Positions 43,119 through 55,652 of a stretch of 64,000 bases of DNA are shown one piece after another (positions within the stretch are counted from its first letter, which is position 1; each line of letters starts with the position of its first letter). The stretch is from Ficedula albicollis (taxonomy: Eukaryota > Chordata > Aves > Passeriformes > Muscicapidae): positions 6,335,814 through 6,399,813 of the forward strand of contig NC_021684.1 of assembly GCF_000247815.1 (NCBI RefSeq), written 5' to 3'. The notes under the pieces are model-generated. The model made no database searches. It was not told where the DNA came from and worked only from the letters and a program-made list of their open reading frames with translations. The position numbers and the translations under genes are program-made.

Positions 43119-44457
43119 GATATCAAGCAAAGCACAATAAACACAACAATAAAACAAACTACAGTGGCTCAGCTTGTCAGTATTGCTCTCCCATTTTCTA
43201 ACCTGACAGAGTTCAACTCCCAGGACCAAACTGCTTGTCTTCTGAGTGTGACCCTCCTGCCAGTGAGCTTTCATTCAGACTCAGCCATGGGAGCTCTATG
43301 CTTTGCACAAGACAAAACCCACTTTCTGCACTCCTCCTGGAGCTCTCCTAACGAGCTGCATATTAACACTTATTTCTCCCACAAGTATCAGCAGTTATTA
43401 CTACTTAATAGTGTTCCAGCATGCTTGGGAGTAACAATAGCACCGAGGCAATTATAGGAAAAGGAACACCTTATGAGTAAGGCATGCACAGCTAAAGTGT
43501 TTTGCAATGGCATGACTGCCCAGTGACAGCTGTTCCAGCACACCTGAGATGGTCTAGCCATTTTTCTGATTGGTGACAGATTGTCCCTGCTGACTACACC
43601 CACCTCCACAAGGACTTGGCTAGAAAGGCAGAGAAACCCATCATGAAACAGCCCACAGTCACCTGGAAAGGTCCTTCTGTGTCATCAGAGACATTTAAAT
43701 TCAGATTCTGTTTCTGAACACAAAGAAGGGATTGGAAACTGGGTCTTGAACCTCACCTAGCAATGGTTTTACCAGCTAACTACAGGGGAAAGCACCACCA
43801 CATGCTCATTTTTAAAATACTTCCATATGAAATATTTAATTTCTGGTTCATTAGATTAGCTGTAGTTATTTGTGAAACAAACAAAAGCTACAAGGAAAGG
43901 TGAGCTTAGGCCTCATATAGGTTTTTTCTGGCTACTGTAAATCACTGATCCAATGTGGACAGACATCATCACATCATTTTGTAGTCAAGAGAGCAGGGGG
44001 GAAGGGGAAGGGAGTGTTACAGGTATAGCTGCTGCTCTGTCAAGCCACACTCAGCCAAAAGACTGGCACAGAGAGGCTCTCCTTGCTCATCTATGGACAT
44101 CTTACCATCAGCAGAGACACATTTCTCCTGTTTGCAAGCAGTCATTTAAGCAACAAAGTTAAACATTTCCATTTATTTCTTGTTCCCACATCCTCACAAT
44201 CTTACAAGTCCTCCTTGTGATTTTTCAGCTAGCTATGGGATTTGCTGGGAGCTACAGGAAGCCTCTCTTTTCAGCAGGCAGGTCCCCAGGGTCACCTAAG
44301 CCAAAACCAAAATTGAAGCATGATGCTGAGCAGTGCTTAAGCTGCTGCAGTCCCCAGGCCTACCAGCTTGGGATTTCCATTTGCCTAATTGCACCTGGCA
44401 GCAAGGCTGGGCTAGAAAGCTTCAACCTGAGGTGGGAATAAGGCAGGAGCAGTTGTA

Positions 44458-44481
44458 GGGGAGTGGATGGGAAGGGCAGGG
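44458..44481 (+). other. Potential G-quadruplex motif
   Basis: Four G-runs (GGGG, GGG, GGG, GGG) with loops of 7, 2 and 2 bases meet the G3+N1-7 rule. Further G-runs follow at about 44493-44517 (gtggg, ggggtagggggg), so several alternative folds are possible. Confidence 0.7.
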
Positions 44482-45913
44482 AGACCAGAGGTGGGTAAGG
44501 CTTGGGGTAGGGGGGAAGGTGATGACAGTGAGACCCTATTCCAAAAGTACTGGGCTTTGCTGCTCCAGATCCTTGAGTAAAACCTGGAACAGGAAACCTA
44601 CTGTCAGCCTCAAAGAAAGCTTTGGTCATTTCCAGGCTGCTTTAAACAGCTGCTCCAGAGGCATTTGGGTGTCCTGTCTCCACCTGCCCACTCCTGCCTT
44701 CCCTCTGCTGAGCATTATGTAAATGAATCACACACCAACCTCCTTCCTTGATTTATTTGCCAAAAGAAGATTTGTGTGGGGTGGCAATTAAAGGGATAGA
44801 ATGTGATATTCATCAGCCTGTGTGCCTCTGAACCTGACCACATCCTGGAGCAGCAACTCCTCACACATCTTCAGATACTGTGGTAATAAGTGTTTGGACA
44901 AAAAAATACACCATCAAAACCAAGAGGAGACTCCTCAGAGAAAAGGAAAGAAAGTGTAGGGGTTGAGGAGTTCCACTTCCCACCATTCTTTGATCAACCT
45001 TCAGTCAAATGCAAGATTGTAACGAAAATGCTAGAGAGGATAATATTTTACGGATATAAATTGTATGCATCATGCACTCAGTATGCATACTATATGAAAA
45101 TATTTTAAATCCTTCTCTACTAAACCCCACACCCTCCTGGAAGCAACAAAAAAAAAAAGTGCTCATATTCTTTGTTTAACTCACTTTCTTATGTAAGCTT
45201 CATGTTTTCTTCTAACACAGTGGTAGGAGAGTTGTGAAATACAAATAGCTTCTCTTTTTACTCTTCATCATTATGTACAATATTGACTGCTCCCACTCAC
45301 TTGGATTAGCTATATTTTGTAAACAGCAAACACACTTTAAAAGTGCAGATTTTTTTTCCAAGGCTTTCTCAATTCTGCTGACGTAAAACTTGGCATTGAT
45401 CTATTAAAATTGCTTTTACATCCAAGTACCTTCTAACAGGCTGTACCCCTTTCATGGTCTCTAACCTGTACTTTTCACCACTGTTACAAAACCCAGACCT
45501 ACTACACCACATTTCTGACCAAGATTTGTTTGAGAATATCTGACTTGTGGTAACCCAAATACTCCAAAAAACATTCCCTAAACTTCAGCTCTTTCTTCAT
45601 TTTCCATGTGTGATGGTCTAACCATACTGGCACGTCTTGTCCAGAAAGATAAGATATATAAGATTGGTGAGCATTCCTAAAGGGTTGGTTGCACACTTGC
45701 CTTTCTAGTATTTAGATAAATATTTTAGCAATATTAGACATTGTTTGGAACTCTGGTTCTTTACACTATGAACACTATCTAAAGTATTTCTGTAAAAACT
45801 CTACATGAAACATTTGTGTCTTTCTGGTCCTCCTTAAACACCTAATTTCCTAAAGTATTGATTTTGAGTATGTCTTAGTACAAGGACCTTTTTGCTGCTT
45901 CTACTCAGTCACA

Positions 45914-45933
45914 ATCATCATCATCATCATCAT
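45914..45933. repeat. (ATC)n microsatellite
   Basis: About six uninterrupted atc/tca units. Confidence 0.9.
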
Positions 45934-46794
45934 TATGGGAGTGTTCAGCTTCTCAGGCAAGAATTAAATGCTTTTTTTGGCATTAGAAGGGTTAACAGCT
46001 GACAGGATATTTTAAAGTCAGCTATGTCAATTATTCTGTCAATATTCCAACTTTTCCATTGTCTTGGGAGCTCAGTGCTGCTTTTGTTGCTTTTCCACTC
46101 TAATGTTCCAAATCCTCTTGAGCAATATCTCCCCTCCCCTAACCTCCCATTTGTTCAGCTTTTTAAGAAACTCTTTCCACTTGTATTCTGAGTGTGATCT
46201 ATGCCAGAAATATTACCTGTAGGTTTTATAGCTGTATAAAATCTGGTGTAAATATCACAACTCAGTCTTAACTACCAAATTTTTGCAACATACCTTCAGT
46301 GTCAATGATCACACTATTTAAAATATTAACAGGCTGGTGGTGGCACAACATTTCCTCATTTGAAGAGAAATTTAATAGAGTTCCTTGGACTACAGATGCT
46401 TTGGAGAAATTAGTCTTTGAATTTTGGACTGCCCAACTGGACTGTTTCTTAATTACAACAAAGAACAGGCAGTTTCTGTCAGCTGAGACTACCAAGAATA
46501 GAGCTGCTGCCTTCATCATTGCTTTGATAAGCAGATGGCCTCGGCCACTTCTTCACTGTGGAGCTGGAAATGGAGCTGGTTCAATGCAAGAAAGGGCAGA
46601 AATGAGTTACAAGCAACAGGTTGGCCTTGACCCTTATCTTGTGCTAGGAAGTGGCACCTCTAGAGCAGGATAGGTCAGGAGAAGGATTCTTTGTTTTGGA
46701 GTTGATGCCTCTTCACTGCATTACACAGGATAAAGATATAAGATGATGCTGATGCTGTCACATCTTTGCCTAACAAGATTTGTTCCTTCTTTCA

Positions 46795-47030
46795 CCCTGA
46801 TCTAGTATTGGGCCCCTTACTACAAGAAAGACATTGTGCCCAGAGAAGAGCAACAAAGGTGGTGAAGGACCTAAAGAAAAAGTCCTGCAAGGAGTGGCTG
46901 AGAGAATTCATGGAGAGGTATGGCATGGAGAAAAGGAGGTTAGGGGGATCTTACCAACTTCTACAACTCCCTGAACCTCTGCTCCCAGGAAACAAGAGAC
47001 ACAGCAAGAGGAAATGGCATTACATACTAC
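46795..47030 (+). mobile_element. CR1 LINE ORF2 C-terminal fragment
   Basis: Plus-strand CR1 coding remnant. The frame at 46766-47125 includes QRRATKVVKDLKKKSCKEWL and then EKRRL, matching the CR1 ORF2 tail. DNA landmarks are attgggccccttactacaag and ctgctcccaggaaacaagag. Both ends are truncated; the similarity stops near gaggaaatggc, and no 3' terminal repeat follows. Not functional. Confidence 0.82.
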
Positions 47031-47067
47031 AGACATGCAGCTCCTCTCTGTTACCATCACTGCACAG

Positions 47068-47093
47068 ATTAAGTACCCAAATTAAGTACCCAA
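47068..47093. repeat. 13-bp perfect tandem repeat x2
   Basis: attaagtacccaa occurs twice in immediate succession, just right of the CR1 remnant. Confidence 0.95.
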
Positions 47094-50000
47094 ATGGTGT
47101 TTCCTTAAGGACACTCTCTCAGTGAAAAGATGGCACGGACTACAAAGAGCATAAGGACATTTCTTCAGAAGCACCCAGCTGAAAAAAATCCTGAGTGGGG
47201 CACTGGAATAACGGATAATGTTTACATGATGGATCTACTAAGGATGTTCTTCCTAAAGGCAGCTTTCAAGTAAAAGAAGTATTCCATCAAAAATGTTGAA
47301 GACTAGAGCTCTAAGGAATAAGATTTCAACACCTGCCCTGGTCATTTAAGGATCCATTTTCTTAGTTTGTGTCAAACCATGTGTCATTGCTCTTTTTAAG
47401 ATTACACCCTCTAGAGAAGGCAAGTGGATTACTCAGAGGCAGGTCCTGACCAGTACTGCTGTGTACGAGCAGGCAAAGGGAATGGAGGCAAAAGTCATCT
47501 AGCTGCTTTTTGGATGGGAAAGCATCATCCTGGTAGCCATAGAAACAAAGATCATAAGCAGGGCTTGCAATCACCTGGCCCCAGGCTATGCCTTGCCCTT
47601 CCTGGAGCACAGCAGGACCGGGTGTGGGCAGTGCTGACAGAGATCCCACAGGAGAACATGAGCTCCTCAGGAGGTGGTGTCTGACTCAACAGGACAGAAT
47701 GCAGGCAGCACTGGGGCACTGCGCCATTTTTGGGACTATGACTTGAAAATAATTTAACACACTGAGCCCAAAACAGAGTTATCACCAAAGACTTTGTGGC
47801 TGCTCTTGGAAACAGGCCTATTGCCAGTGATTTGGTGATAGGCAAATAGCTGCTGTTTGTGCTTCCACAGCTTAGTCACTTTGGAAATTTAAGCAAGTAG
47901 TAAGCATTCTTCACTTCCTGTCCTCATAAACCATTCAAAACAACATCACCTTGTTTATCAGCACTGCCCCAGAGAACACCATTCCAACAGAGAGATAGAG
48001 CTTACGTGCATTTAATTTCTTCAGTAACCCCTTTGAATCTGAAGTGCTATTGAAGTGCAAGACCTTATCTGTGCATGGTCACAAACATATTGGCTTTGTA
48101 GCAAGCTTTGCCCAACATCATGCCAACTCTCCCAGCCTTGCTTCCTCTGTTGTACCCTGCTCCAGAGGAGAGCAGACACTACTTTGCTGACCATCTATAA
48201 GCCATGTAAATAACTGAGAGCTTCATTTGCAATTTCTGTGCACATAAATCTGATAACAGCATGTAAAGCAAGCTTACAAAAAAAAGAGAAAAAAGATCAA
48301 TTTTTACCTCATTAGGTGGGACTGAGTCTCCACAAAGTGGCTGTGGGATAGAAAAGGATATCTCCTGCACACAAACTCATTTGTCCCTTCCCTGACCTGT
48401 GAGTCCCCACTGTCACCAGCCAAGTACCCTAATGCCTCCAAACCCAAGGTAGTCTCAATGTTGTGTTGACCAGTTTATCTTCACGAAATATTGGAACAGG
48501 CCCAGAACTCCCAGTCTCAGTAGCCTGAGGATAACTCTGTATCTGATTTTAAAAGAATAACCTTAAGTTGGGCAGAAAAGTTGTTCTCTTTCACAGTTGG
48601 GGTGGGGGAGAAGGGGGGAAGAGAAAAATCCTTGAAGTCTTCCTATAAGTGGAGCTTTCAGCCTTATCTTCAACCTTCAAAAAATTCTATTCAAGGCAGA
48701 AATACTACAGCCAGTGGGTCCAAAGAACTTTGCTTTTATAATGGTCAGTCAAGTCCAATCAAAATCTCTTGGAACTTCAGACTGGATTGGGCCCTTAATC
48801 TGAGCAGATCAAGGCAATGGGCACCAATAGAACAAACTAAGATGTCATTATTGTTGCTAAGTTGTAAGCACGTGTCATGATTTGGAAGAACACTAGTGTT
48901 AACAACTTTATTATGCTATAAAAACCACCAAAAAGACATTTTCTTACATTTACTACACACTGATACTGATCAGAACAGCCTTTAGATCATGGCCCTAGTT
49001 CCTGTAAGCATATATAAATTTATATAGAAGACCCCTGCCTTCTGAGTGTTTCTATCAAAATGATTAGGTAACTACTGACTTTTCAGAAGAATCCAATGTA
49101 AAACAAGGCCAAATGCCAAATATTTAGGAAATAGGGGTATTTAGAAATGAGATTACAACATCAATGTCAGAAATATGTAGGAGTTGGACAGGAATCAGGT
49201 AAATTGCAACATCAATTCTATCAAGTAACCCTTCCTCTCCAAGCTCACTTTGATGTTCTAGTCAAATATTTCAGACTGCAGATCAAACCCAGGTCTGGTT
49301 TTGGTGGAAGTGTTTTTACAAAGAATTCCAGGAGTCAAGGACTTGGGGGTTTGCATCTGTAGGCCAGTAATCAGGCTGTCAAAAGAATAACCATCACTGC
49401 TATAGAGCAGGGGCTCCCTTTCCTAGCAATTCCAGAGAGACTGAATGAGTTCTTAAACTACACATTTATATATATTCCCCAAATGCAGATGCTTTCAAGC
49501 ACCCACATCAGCCAGCATAGCAAGTTCCTACACCTATGGCTCAGAAAAAAATTGATTTGCACTAGAGAGAAAGATAGACTGGCAGCTTTACAGCTTCTTC
49601 CAGGTGGAAAAGGATTCGCTTTGCCAGGACAGTTTTTCTGCAAGTAGAGCTTTCCTCACTGGATACTACAAAAATAAAAGTACTAAAAATGTAGAGCTTG
49701 GACATAAACCTTCAAAGGATAACAGTGCCTTATGGGGCAGTCACTCCCCCAAAACACACACACAGCCAGGAACATCGTGTAGCTTTACCCCGATCTCCTC
49801 AAGGTGCACAGCTCAGGAGATGACTTTCATCCAACAGGGTTCTCTGAGTGCCTGAGCCTTGGGGCTTGCAATTGTTGCAGGGCAAACTTGGGAGAGCAAA
49901 ACTCGGACCAATTTTGCCATTAAGTGGCAATACTCCATGTAGGGATACCTTAAGGGCTGAGGGGACCTCGAGGAACTTGAACTTTACTTCTGTGAGGGCT

Positions 50001-53000
50001 GGAAACCCATCAGGAATGTTTCATTTCCATAAGGTTTCTGTCACAGCAGAAGAGCCTAAACTGGACAAAAATTAATAAATAAAACGATTGTTCAAGGTAG
50101 AGAGATGAAATGGTAGAAATGGAGCCTAGAAAAAGCAGGTTTGGTCTTCTTGGAAGACAGGATACAGCCTTGGGGGGGCTACCACAGCACACTCAGGTCT
50201 GGTATTCCCAAAGAATATGAGCACTATCTTGCAGGGATTTCCTCATCTTGAGATCCTACACTGCAGTGTGTGACAGCCCACTCGTGGATTCTCTGCAGCA
50301 CCTCCCAGGCTTTGCTCTGGAAAACCAAGGACTTATACAGGAGAAGAGAAATAATGACACTTTTTCAGTTCTCCTACACCGTTGCAGACAGACCATTTGC
50401 AGAGCTTCTCTTACAGTGGAGTTAACTCCCTCATGCAGCACATCTCCTGACACTCACCCTGAAAAACAGGCAGCAGAAACAGAAGATAATGACTGTGTGA
50501 AAGGGTACAGAACACCAGGGTCAAGAAGGGGAGTGGGAAGGCTGAGGAACAGGGATTCATAGCCATGGGCTCTGATCATGCCATGGACTCACCCTGGGGC
50601 CTTGAACAATGCACTTGGCTCCTGTCCCTGGCCAAGGTCAGGTAGAACCCTTCATACAACCTGTGCCAGAAGAAAAACACTTGAAGCAAAGTAAGGGAGA
50701 GGTGCTTTAAGACAAGCCAACAGCATATCCAAGCCACAGAGAACCTCAGATGAATGGAGTTCTATCTCTGCATACTCTTAATTATCTCACTTGTTCCTAA
50801 GATAAACAGCATGAAGAATAAATAACTTTGTGGCAATGGATCAAACAGGACAAGACACTCAAACTGCTTCCCTCTCCAACCATGCTAATTCTGTCCCAGC
50901 CTCCCTCTAACCACCAGTCCCTTGTTCTGAAGGGGATTTTGGGGAAGTGAGTGTAGGTGGAACAGAAGTTCTGAGAGAAGACAGGAGTCACAAGCCTCAA
51001 GGGATGTCTCATTAATCATGGACCACTTTAAATTCTTTCTGTCCCTCAACACCTTTTTTGGGTAAAATATATTGATGGAACAAGCTGTTACAGCAATGCA
51101 GCAGGAAGCAGAGCAGATGCTGCAAACCACTTATGTCACATATAATCCCTTGGAAGCAAGGCAGACTTCTCTTCATGGGGAAGCAAGGCACAAGGAAAGC
51201 TGGCCTAGCCCAGGCCAGGGGAAACTGGAAGAGGTCACATCCTGGCTATAGGATGGGAAAGCAAACCAGGACTTTATGCAGGCCAGGACTGAGTAGGGAG
51301 ATCAGTCAGAGGTCAGGAAAAGCAGCATCCATGAGCAGGGTGAGGCTGGTGGACTCAGGACAGCCTCTTTTACAGCTTCCAGGCATGGATCCAGTGCAGT
51401 TCTCTGCACAATATAACCTCTCCTCCATCTCAGGCCCTTCTTCCTCTCTCCCTCTCTGCCCCCAGCACATGGGGCAGCACTGCCTGTGAACTGCCAGAGA
51501 GAAGCAAGACAAATAATCCAAGTATCTGCCCAGGCTGCTTGGTCTGAGCAAGGAACAGTCTTCTTTCAGGCTCAAACAGGAACTCCAGCTGTCCCCCAAG
51601 GATCAAGGGACAAGTTCTGGCCATATGAGTTTGTCAATGGCCTCATCTTTCTCCTCATGCAGGACCTCTCACTTTCTATGCTGCCTATAGTCAGCAGTGA
51701 GGCAGAACTTGGGGAGGTGGATGCAGCCCCCAAAAGGCAAAGCTGAGGGCCAGCACCGTGGGCAAAGGCAGAACCTGTCCCCAGCACAGTTACATGCTGA
51801 AGACCAGATAATGGGAACCTGCCAGAAAGAGGCTTCTGCTCCTTCCCCCCCTCAGAGAGGAACAGTGAAACTTGGCAGAGCAGTGATGCCTGATTTGACT
51901 GCAGGAAGCTCCTGCTTAAAATAGCTGTTCTACAGCTGCCATGAAGTATTTTCTTTATAAAATATCAGGTAGAAATAGATGGTAGCAAAATTGAGGGGAG
52001 AAAGAAGAAGCCTCACAAAACATTTAAAGTCTCCAGTGAGAAGGAGCACTCTATCTTACTAAATCAAGTTCAGTCTGCCAAAATTTTTGGTGTTCTGGTT
52101 CTTTAAATGCATAAATTGTGAAAAATTTCTATTCACAGAGCAGTGATTTAGGAGATGGAGTTACAGAGACTTTCCCAATCCAGTCAGGCATCTGTGTGGT
52201 CTGGAGCAGAGAGCTCTCCTGGAAAAGGCAGAGGTTTCTGGCCAGGCTGTGGGGCTCAGCAACACCCTCCCCAAGCTGAGGGGAGCACAGCACAGCTGTG
52301 CCTATCAGCATGCCTTTGTTTCCTACCCGTGCTCAGAGTGTGTGTTGAGATGAGAGATGTTTATTAATATCATCATAGGAAACAAATCATATGAACTTAT
52401 TAAGACAAACTGGAGTCTACTCCTGACATGGTCTTTAATTCTGAAACCAATATTTATCTCTGTGTGACAGAAGAGAAAAGATTGGTGGACTGCAATAAAA
52501 GGGAAATGAAGGTTCAGGACAAATTCCATTTCCCTGCTGCAGACAGTTACAGTCAAGATTCCAAGACCTTGGTGTGTATGCAAGGATGGAGAAAAGTGAC
52601 AGACAAAACATAGGAAGTTCAGAGCATCCCATCCTGGTCTCAGCTACTCCAAAGGAGACAAAACAAACTGTTTTCCACATCCTGCTGCGTTATGCTGTTG
52701 ACAGAGCCCCTCTTATTTGCTTTAACAGCAAGCCACAGTATCACCAATCCCTCCTGATCTGTCCACACCCTCTCTCAGGATGGGCCACCTGGGAAGTCTA
52801 CCAGAAATAAAAGCAGAAATGGACCAAATACATCAGCAACCCTTTTCCTTGTGAACTCTGATGCCCCAGGGAACAGCAAGAGCTTTGCCTTTTGGCTTCA
52901 GAAGCATGTGGGTTTAATACAGGTAGCAGCAAAGCATAAGCAGGGATACATTCCCAAATGATTAATGTTTTTTTTCCAGTTTTTGCAATGAGCTCCAGGA

Positions 53001-54386
53001 GAGCTGCTGCACAGTGGCAGCAGTAGTTCTGGCAGTGGCAATGCCATTTAAGCCACGCATTATTGCAGGCTGACAGTGAGAGAAGTCAGTGAGAGTGCCA
53101 GTGAGAAGTCAGGCTGCTCAGATGAGGAGCCTTTAGGCTTGTGGCAGTCTCAGGTCAGGAACATCATCTCCCTCAGGATGCACCTGAAACCACTGAGTGC
53201 AGGGGTGAAGGAAGCAGACAAGGGATATAAGCAAGAATGAGGGGAGAGTCTATTCAAGCTCTGCCATAACTCCCCAGATATCTGTAATTTTGGCCTGTCA
53301 GTGTATCTGCAATCAGGACAGAAGCAGGGAGAAGTCCTCTCCCATCATTTAAGTTCATCTGTCCACTGAGACTTGTCCCAGACCAGATCTGTCCAGGTTT
53401 GCAGACCCCACAGGAACAGGTCAGTCACCATGCAGCAAAGGGAGGTCATGTCTACGAGTGACAGTCACAGCCCATAACCAACTGACTCATCTGCTCCTGC
53501 TCCACAACACAACCTGTCTGCTCCAAAGTATGTGGGACATCTGGGGATGCCTGGGCGAAAGCTCCACACACTGAGTGACTCACACACACATCCCTGTGCT
53601 ACTCTGAATTTTCTCAGGCCCTCATATCCTGATAAACTAGTGAGAAGGCTTATGGCAAACGTTAAAGAGATGAGGTTGAAACATGCTACTGCAAATCTGG
53701 CCTCCACAATGGATCCATTACATTTAACAGGAACCTTTTCTCTGGATTCAGCAGGCTGATTATCAGGCCAAAGTTTAGGAAAAGGGAGAGAAGATCACCA
53801 ACTTCTTGAATTCTGCTTTGATCTAGACATGCTCCCTGATGCTGAAGAGGGCAGGACAGCAGCCATAAATCACATTTGTGTTTCCAGGAAAGCATAGAAT
53901 GTCACACAATGGCAACTGTCAGGTGTTAAAAAGGCCACTTAAGCAGTGTGGTAGGGGGTTAAATCATGGAGCAAAACAAACCCCTCCTGCAGTTTGCTCT
54001 GCACAGTCTTGGAAGCTACCTCCAGCACCTTAAAAAGGTGGGAAAACACATCCAGGTAACTCAGATGTTGACAGAACTCATCCCAAGGGCTGTGTGTCCT
54101 TCCAGCTCCTGTGTGTCACCTACAAGACTTAAGGCAGCCGCAGACTCTTTATCTCCCCAATGGCACAAGGGCTGCATTCACAGGGCCCTGCCTGTGCCCC
54201 CCTGCTCTGGCCAACATGCCACTAGTGGCACAGGACAGACCTCAGGGACAGCTCAGTGCCCTGCAGTGCATCACTGAAAGGGAGCTGGAAGTAGCCAGAC
54301 ACACAAAGGCTTGACCTTTTCCTCTTGATTGCCATTTTTTCCAGGAACTTGTTAAAACTTCAAATAGAAGTTTCATTCAAATGGAT

Positions 54387-54399
54387 TTTTGCGCCAAAA
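54387..54399. promoter_or_regulatory. Isolated E2F-like site
   Basis: ttttgcgccaaaa; the reverse strand reads TTTTGGCGCAAAA, containing TTTSGCGC. It is not in a CpG island or near a visible promoter, so function is doubtful. Confidence 0.2.
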
Positions 54400-55572
54400 T
54401 GGGAGATGGGGGGAAAAATATAAAGACCCTCTTCATAAAAAAAAGAAACATATGTCCAAGGCTTTAAACTTGTTTTCACAACCACTTACAGAACAGGAAA
54501 ATCATTAAATCTGACCCTTTCACACAAAGGTCTTAATTTCAACAAAATTTTCTAATGAAAATATTTTCATGGAAACATGTGTGGCCAACTTCCATTTTAT
54601 TCTATTCCTAGGACATGCACCTTATGGGTCTGGAAACAAGATGGTAATTGTAGAGGGAACAGGCAAATATTTCCCTTTAATGAGCAACAGTTTTGCTTAA
54701 GGACCTTTCACCCAACAATTGCAAATTCTCCCATTTGAGTTCTGCTAGCAAAGATATCCAAAACTTCATGGGGAACAAAAGTTTGACAATACCTCTGCCT
54801 CCCCAGCTTCAGAACAGAGTTTAGACGTGACTTCACCATTTCACCACTCAAGCAAACCCCAGTCCTGTCAACATCCAATCTCTGGAGTTATTACCATTTC
54901 CCTGTAGCTATGGGCCTTCTTTTCAAGTGAGACTAGTTAACCAACAGCTTCAGGTCTCTGTCATCATTCTTTTCCTCTTCAACACCCTCCCAACATCTTT
55001 GTCCTCACCAGCATCTAAAGGAGCCAGCTCATATACAGACATCATGATCAAATTCATGTCAGGCAAGGAGAACAAAGTCACAGATATGAGAAGATGGGAT
55101 TATCTGCTTGGCTGCTCTGTAGAAGTTGCAAAGTCCAGGACAGTAAAATTTCCACTGAACTTGCATTTTGTGTGATGTAACTCCCTTAAATGATTTAAGG
55201 AAAAAAAATTCCAAAACTGCAGACCAGCTGCTGACAAAATGCCATGTAAACTGTGCCACTTGTGACTGGGCCTGTCATAGTCCACTAAGGAGGACTGGAA
55301 GCTTTTGTTCAACAATAGATTAAGCACATGCATGTTTCAACAGGGGTAACACCCCTCGGGGAAGCTCTGAGACCCAAGTCTTCCTTTGCACACCTACCTG
55401 CCCAGGAACTTCACCTTCTCTGCATTCCAGGTGTCTCAGAAACAGAACAAAGCAAATGCTTCTCTCTCAAGAGCCACCAGCAATTAACAGGGCAAGGCAA
55501 GCACCCAGCTAAGGAGCCAAATTGCATCCCAAGAGGCTCAGGGGAAACACGGGCTCTGCTGCTCCACCTCTT

Positions 55573-55594
55573 CCCTCCTGGCTGTGGCTGCCAC

Positions 55595-55633
<39 letters not shown>

Positions 55634-55652
55634 TGGCTGTGGCTGCCACACC
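55573..55652. repeat. 35-base poly-C run between 25-bp direct repeats
   Basis: Pure C from 55596 to 55630. The 25-base sequence beginning ccctcctggctgtggctgcc occurs at 55573-55597 and again at 55628-55652. This is the same arrangement as the two larger poly-C runs. Proline- and glycine-rich frames across it (55328-55934) are not genes. Confidence 0.9.

Larger units (their letters stand above)
43119..46794. other. Non-coding sequence
   Basis: No gene recognised. It contains the G-quadruplex motif (44458-44481) and an (ATC)n microsatellite (45914-45933). The interval 45000-46300 is AT-rich. Confidence 0.5.
47031..55572. other. Non-coding, single-copy-looking sequence
   Basis: No gene, LINE or LTR recognised over 8.5 kb. 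It includes a 13-bp perfect tandem repeat (attaagtacccaa, 47068-47093), a G-rich patch at about 48597-48620, imperfect gtcagtgaga repeats at about 53075-53115 and an isolated E2F-like site (54387-54399). Confidence 0.5.
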
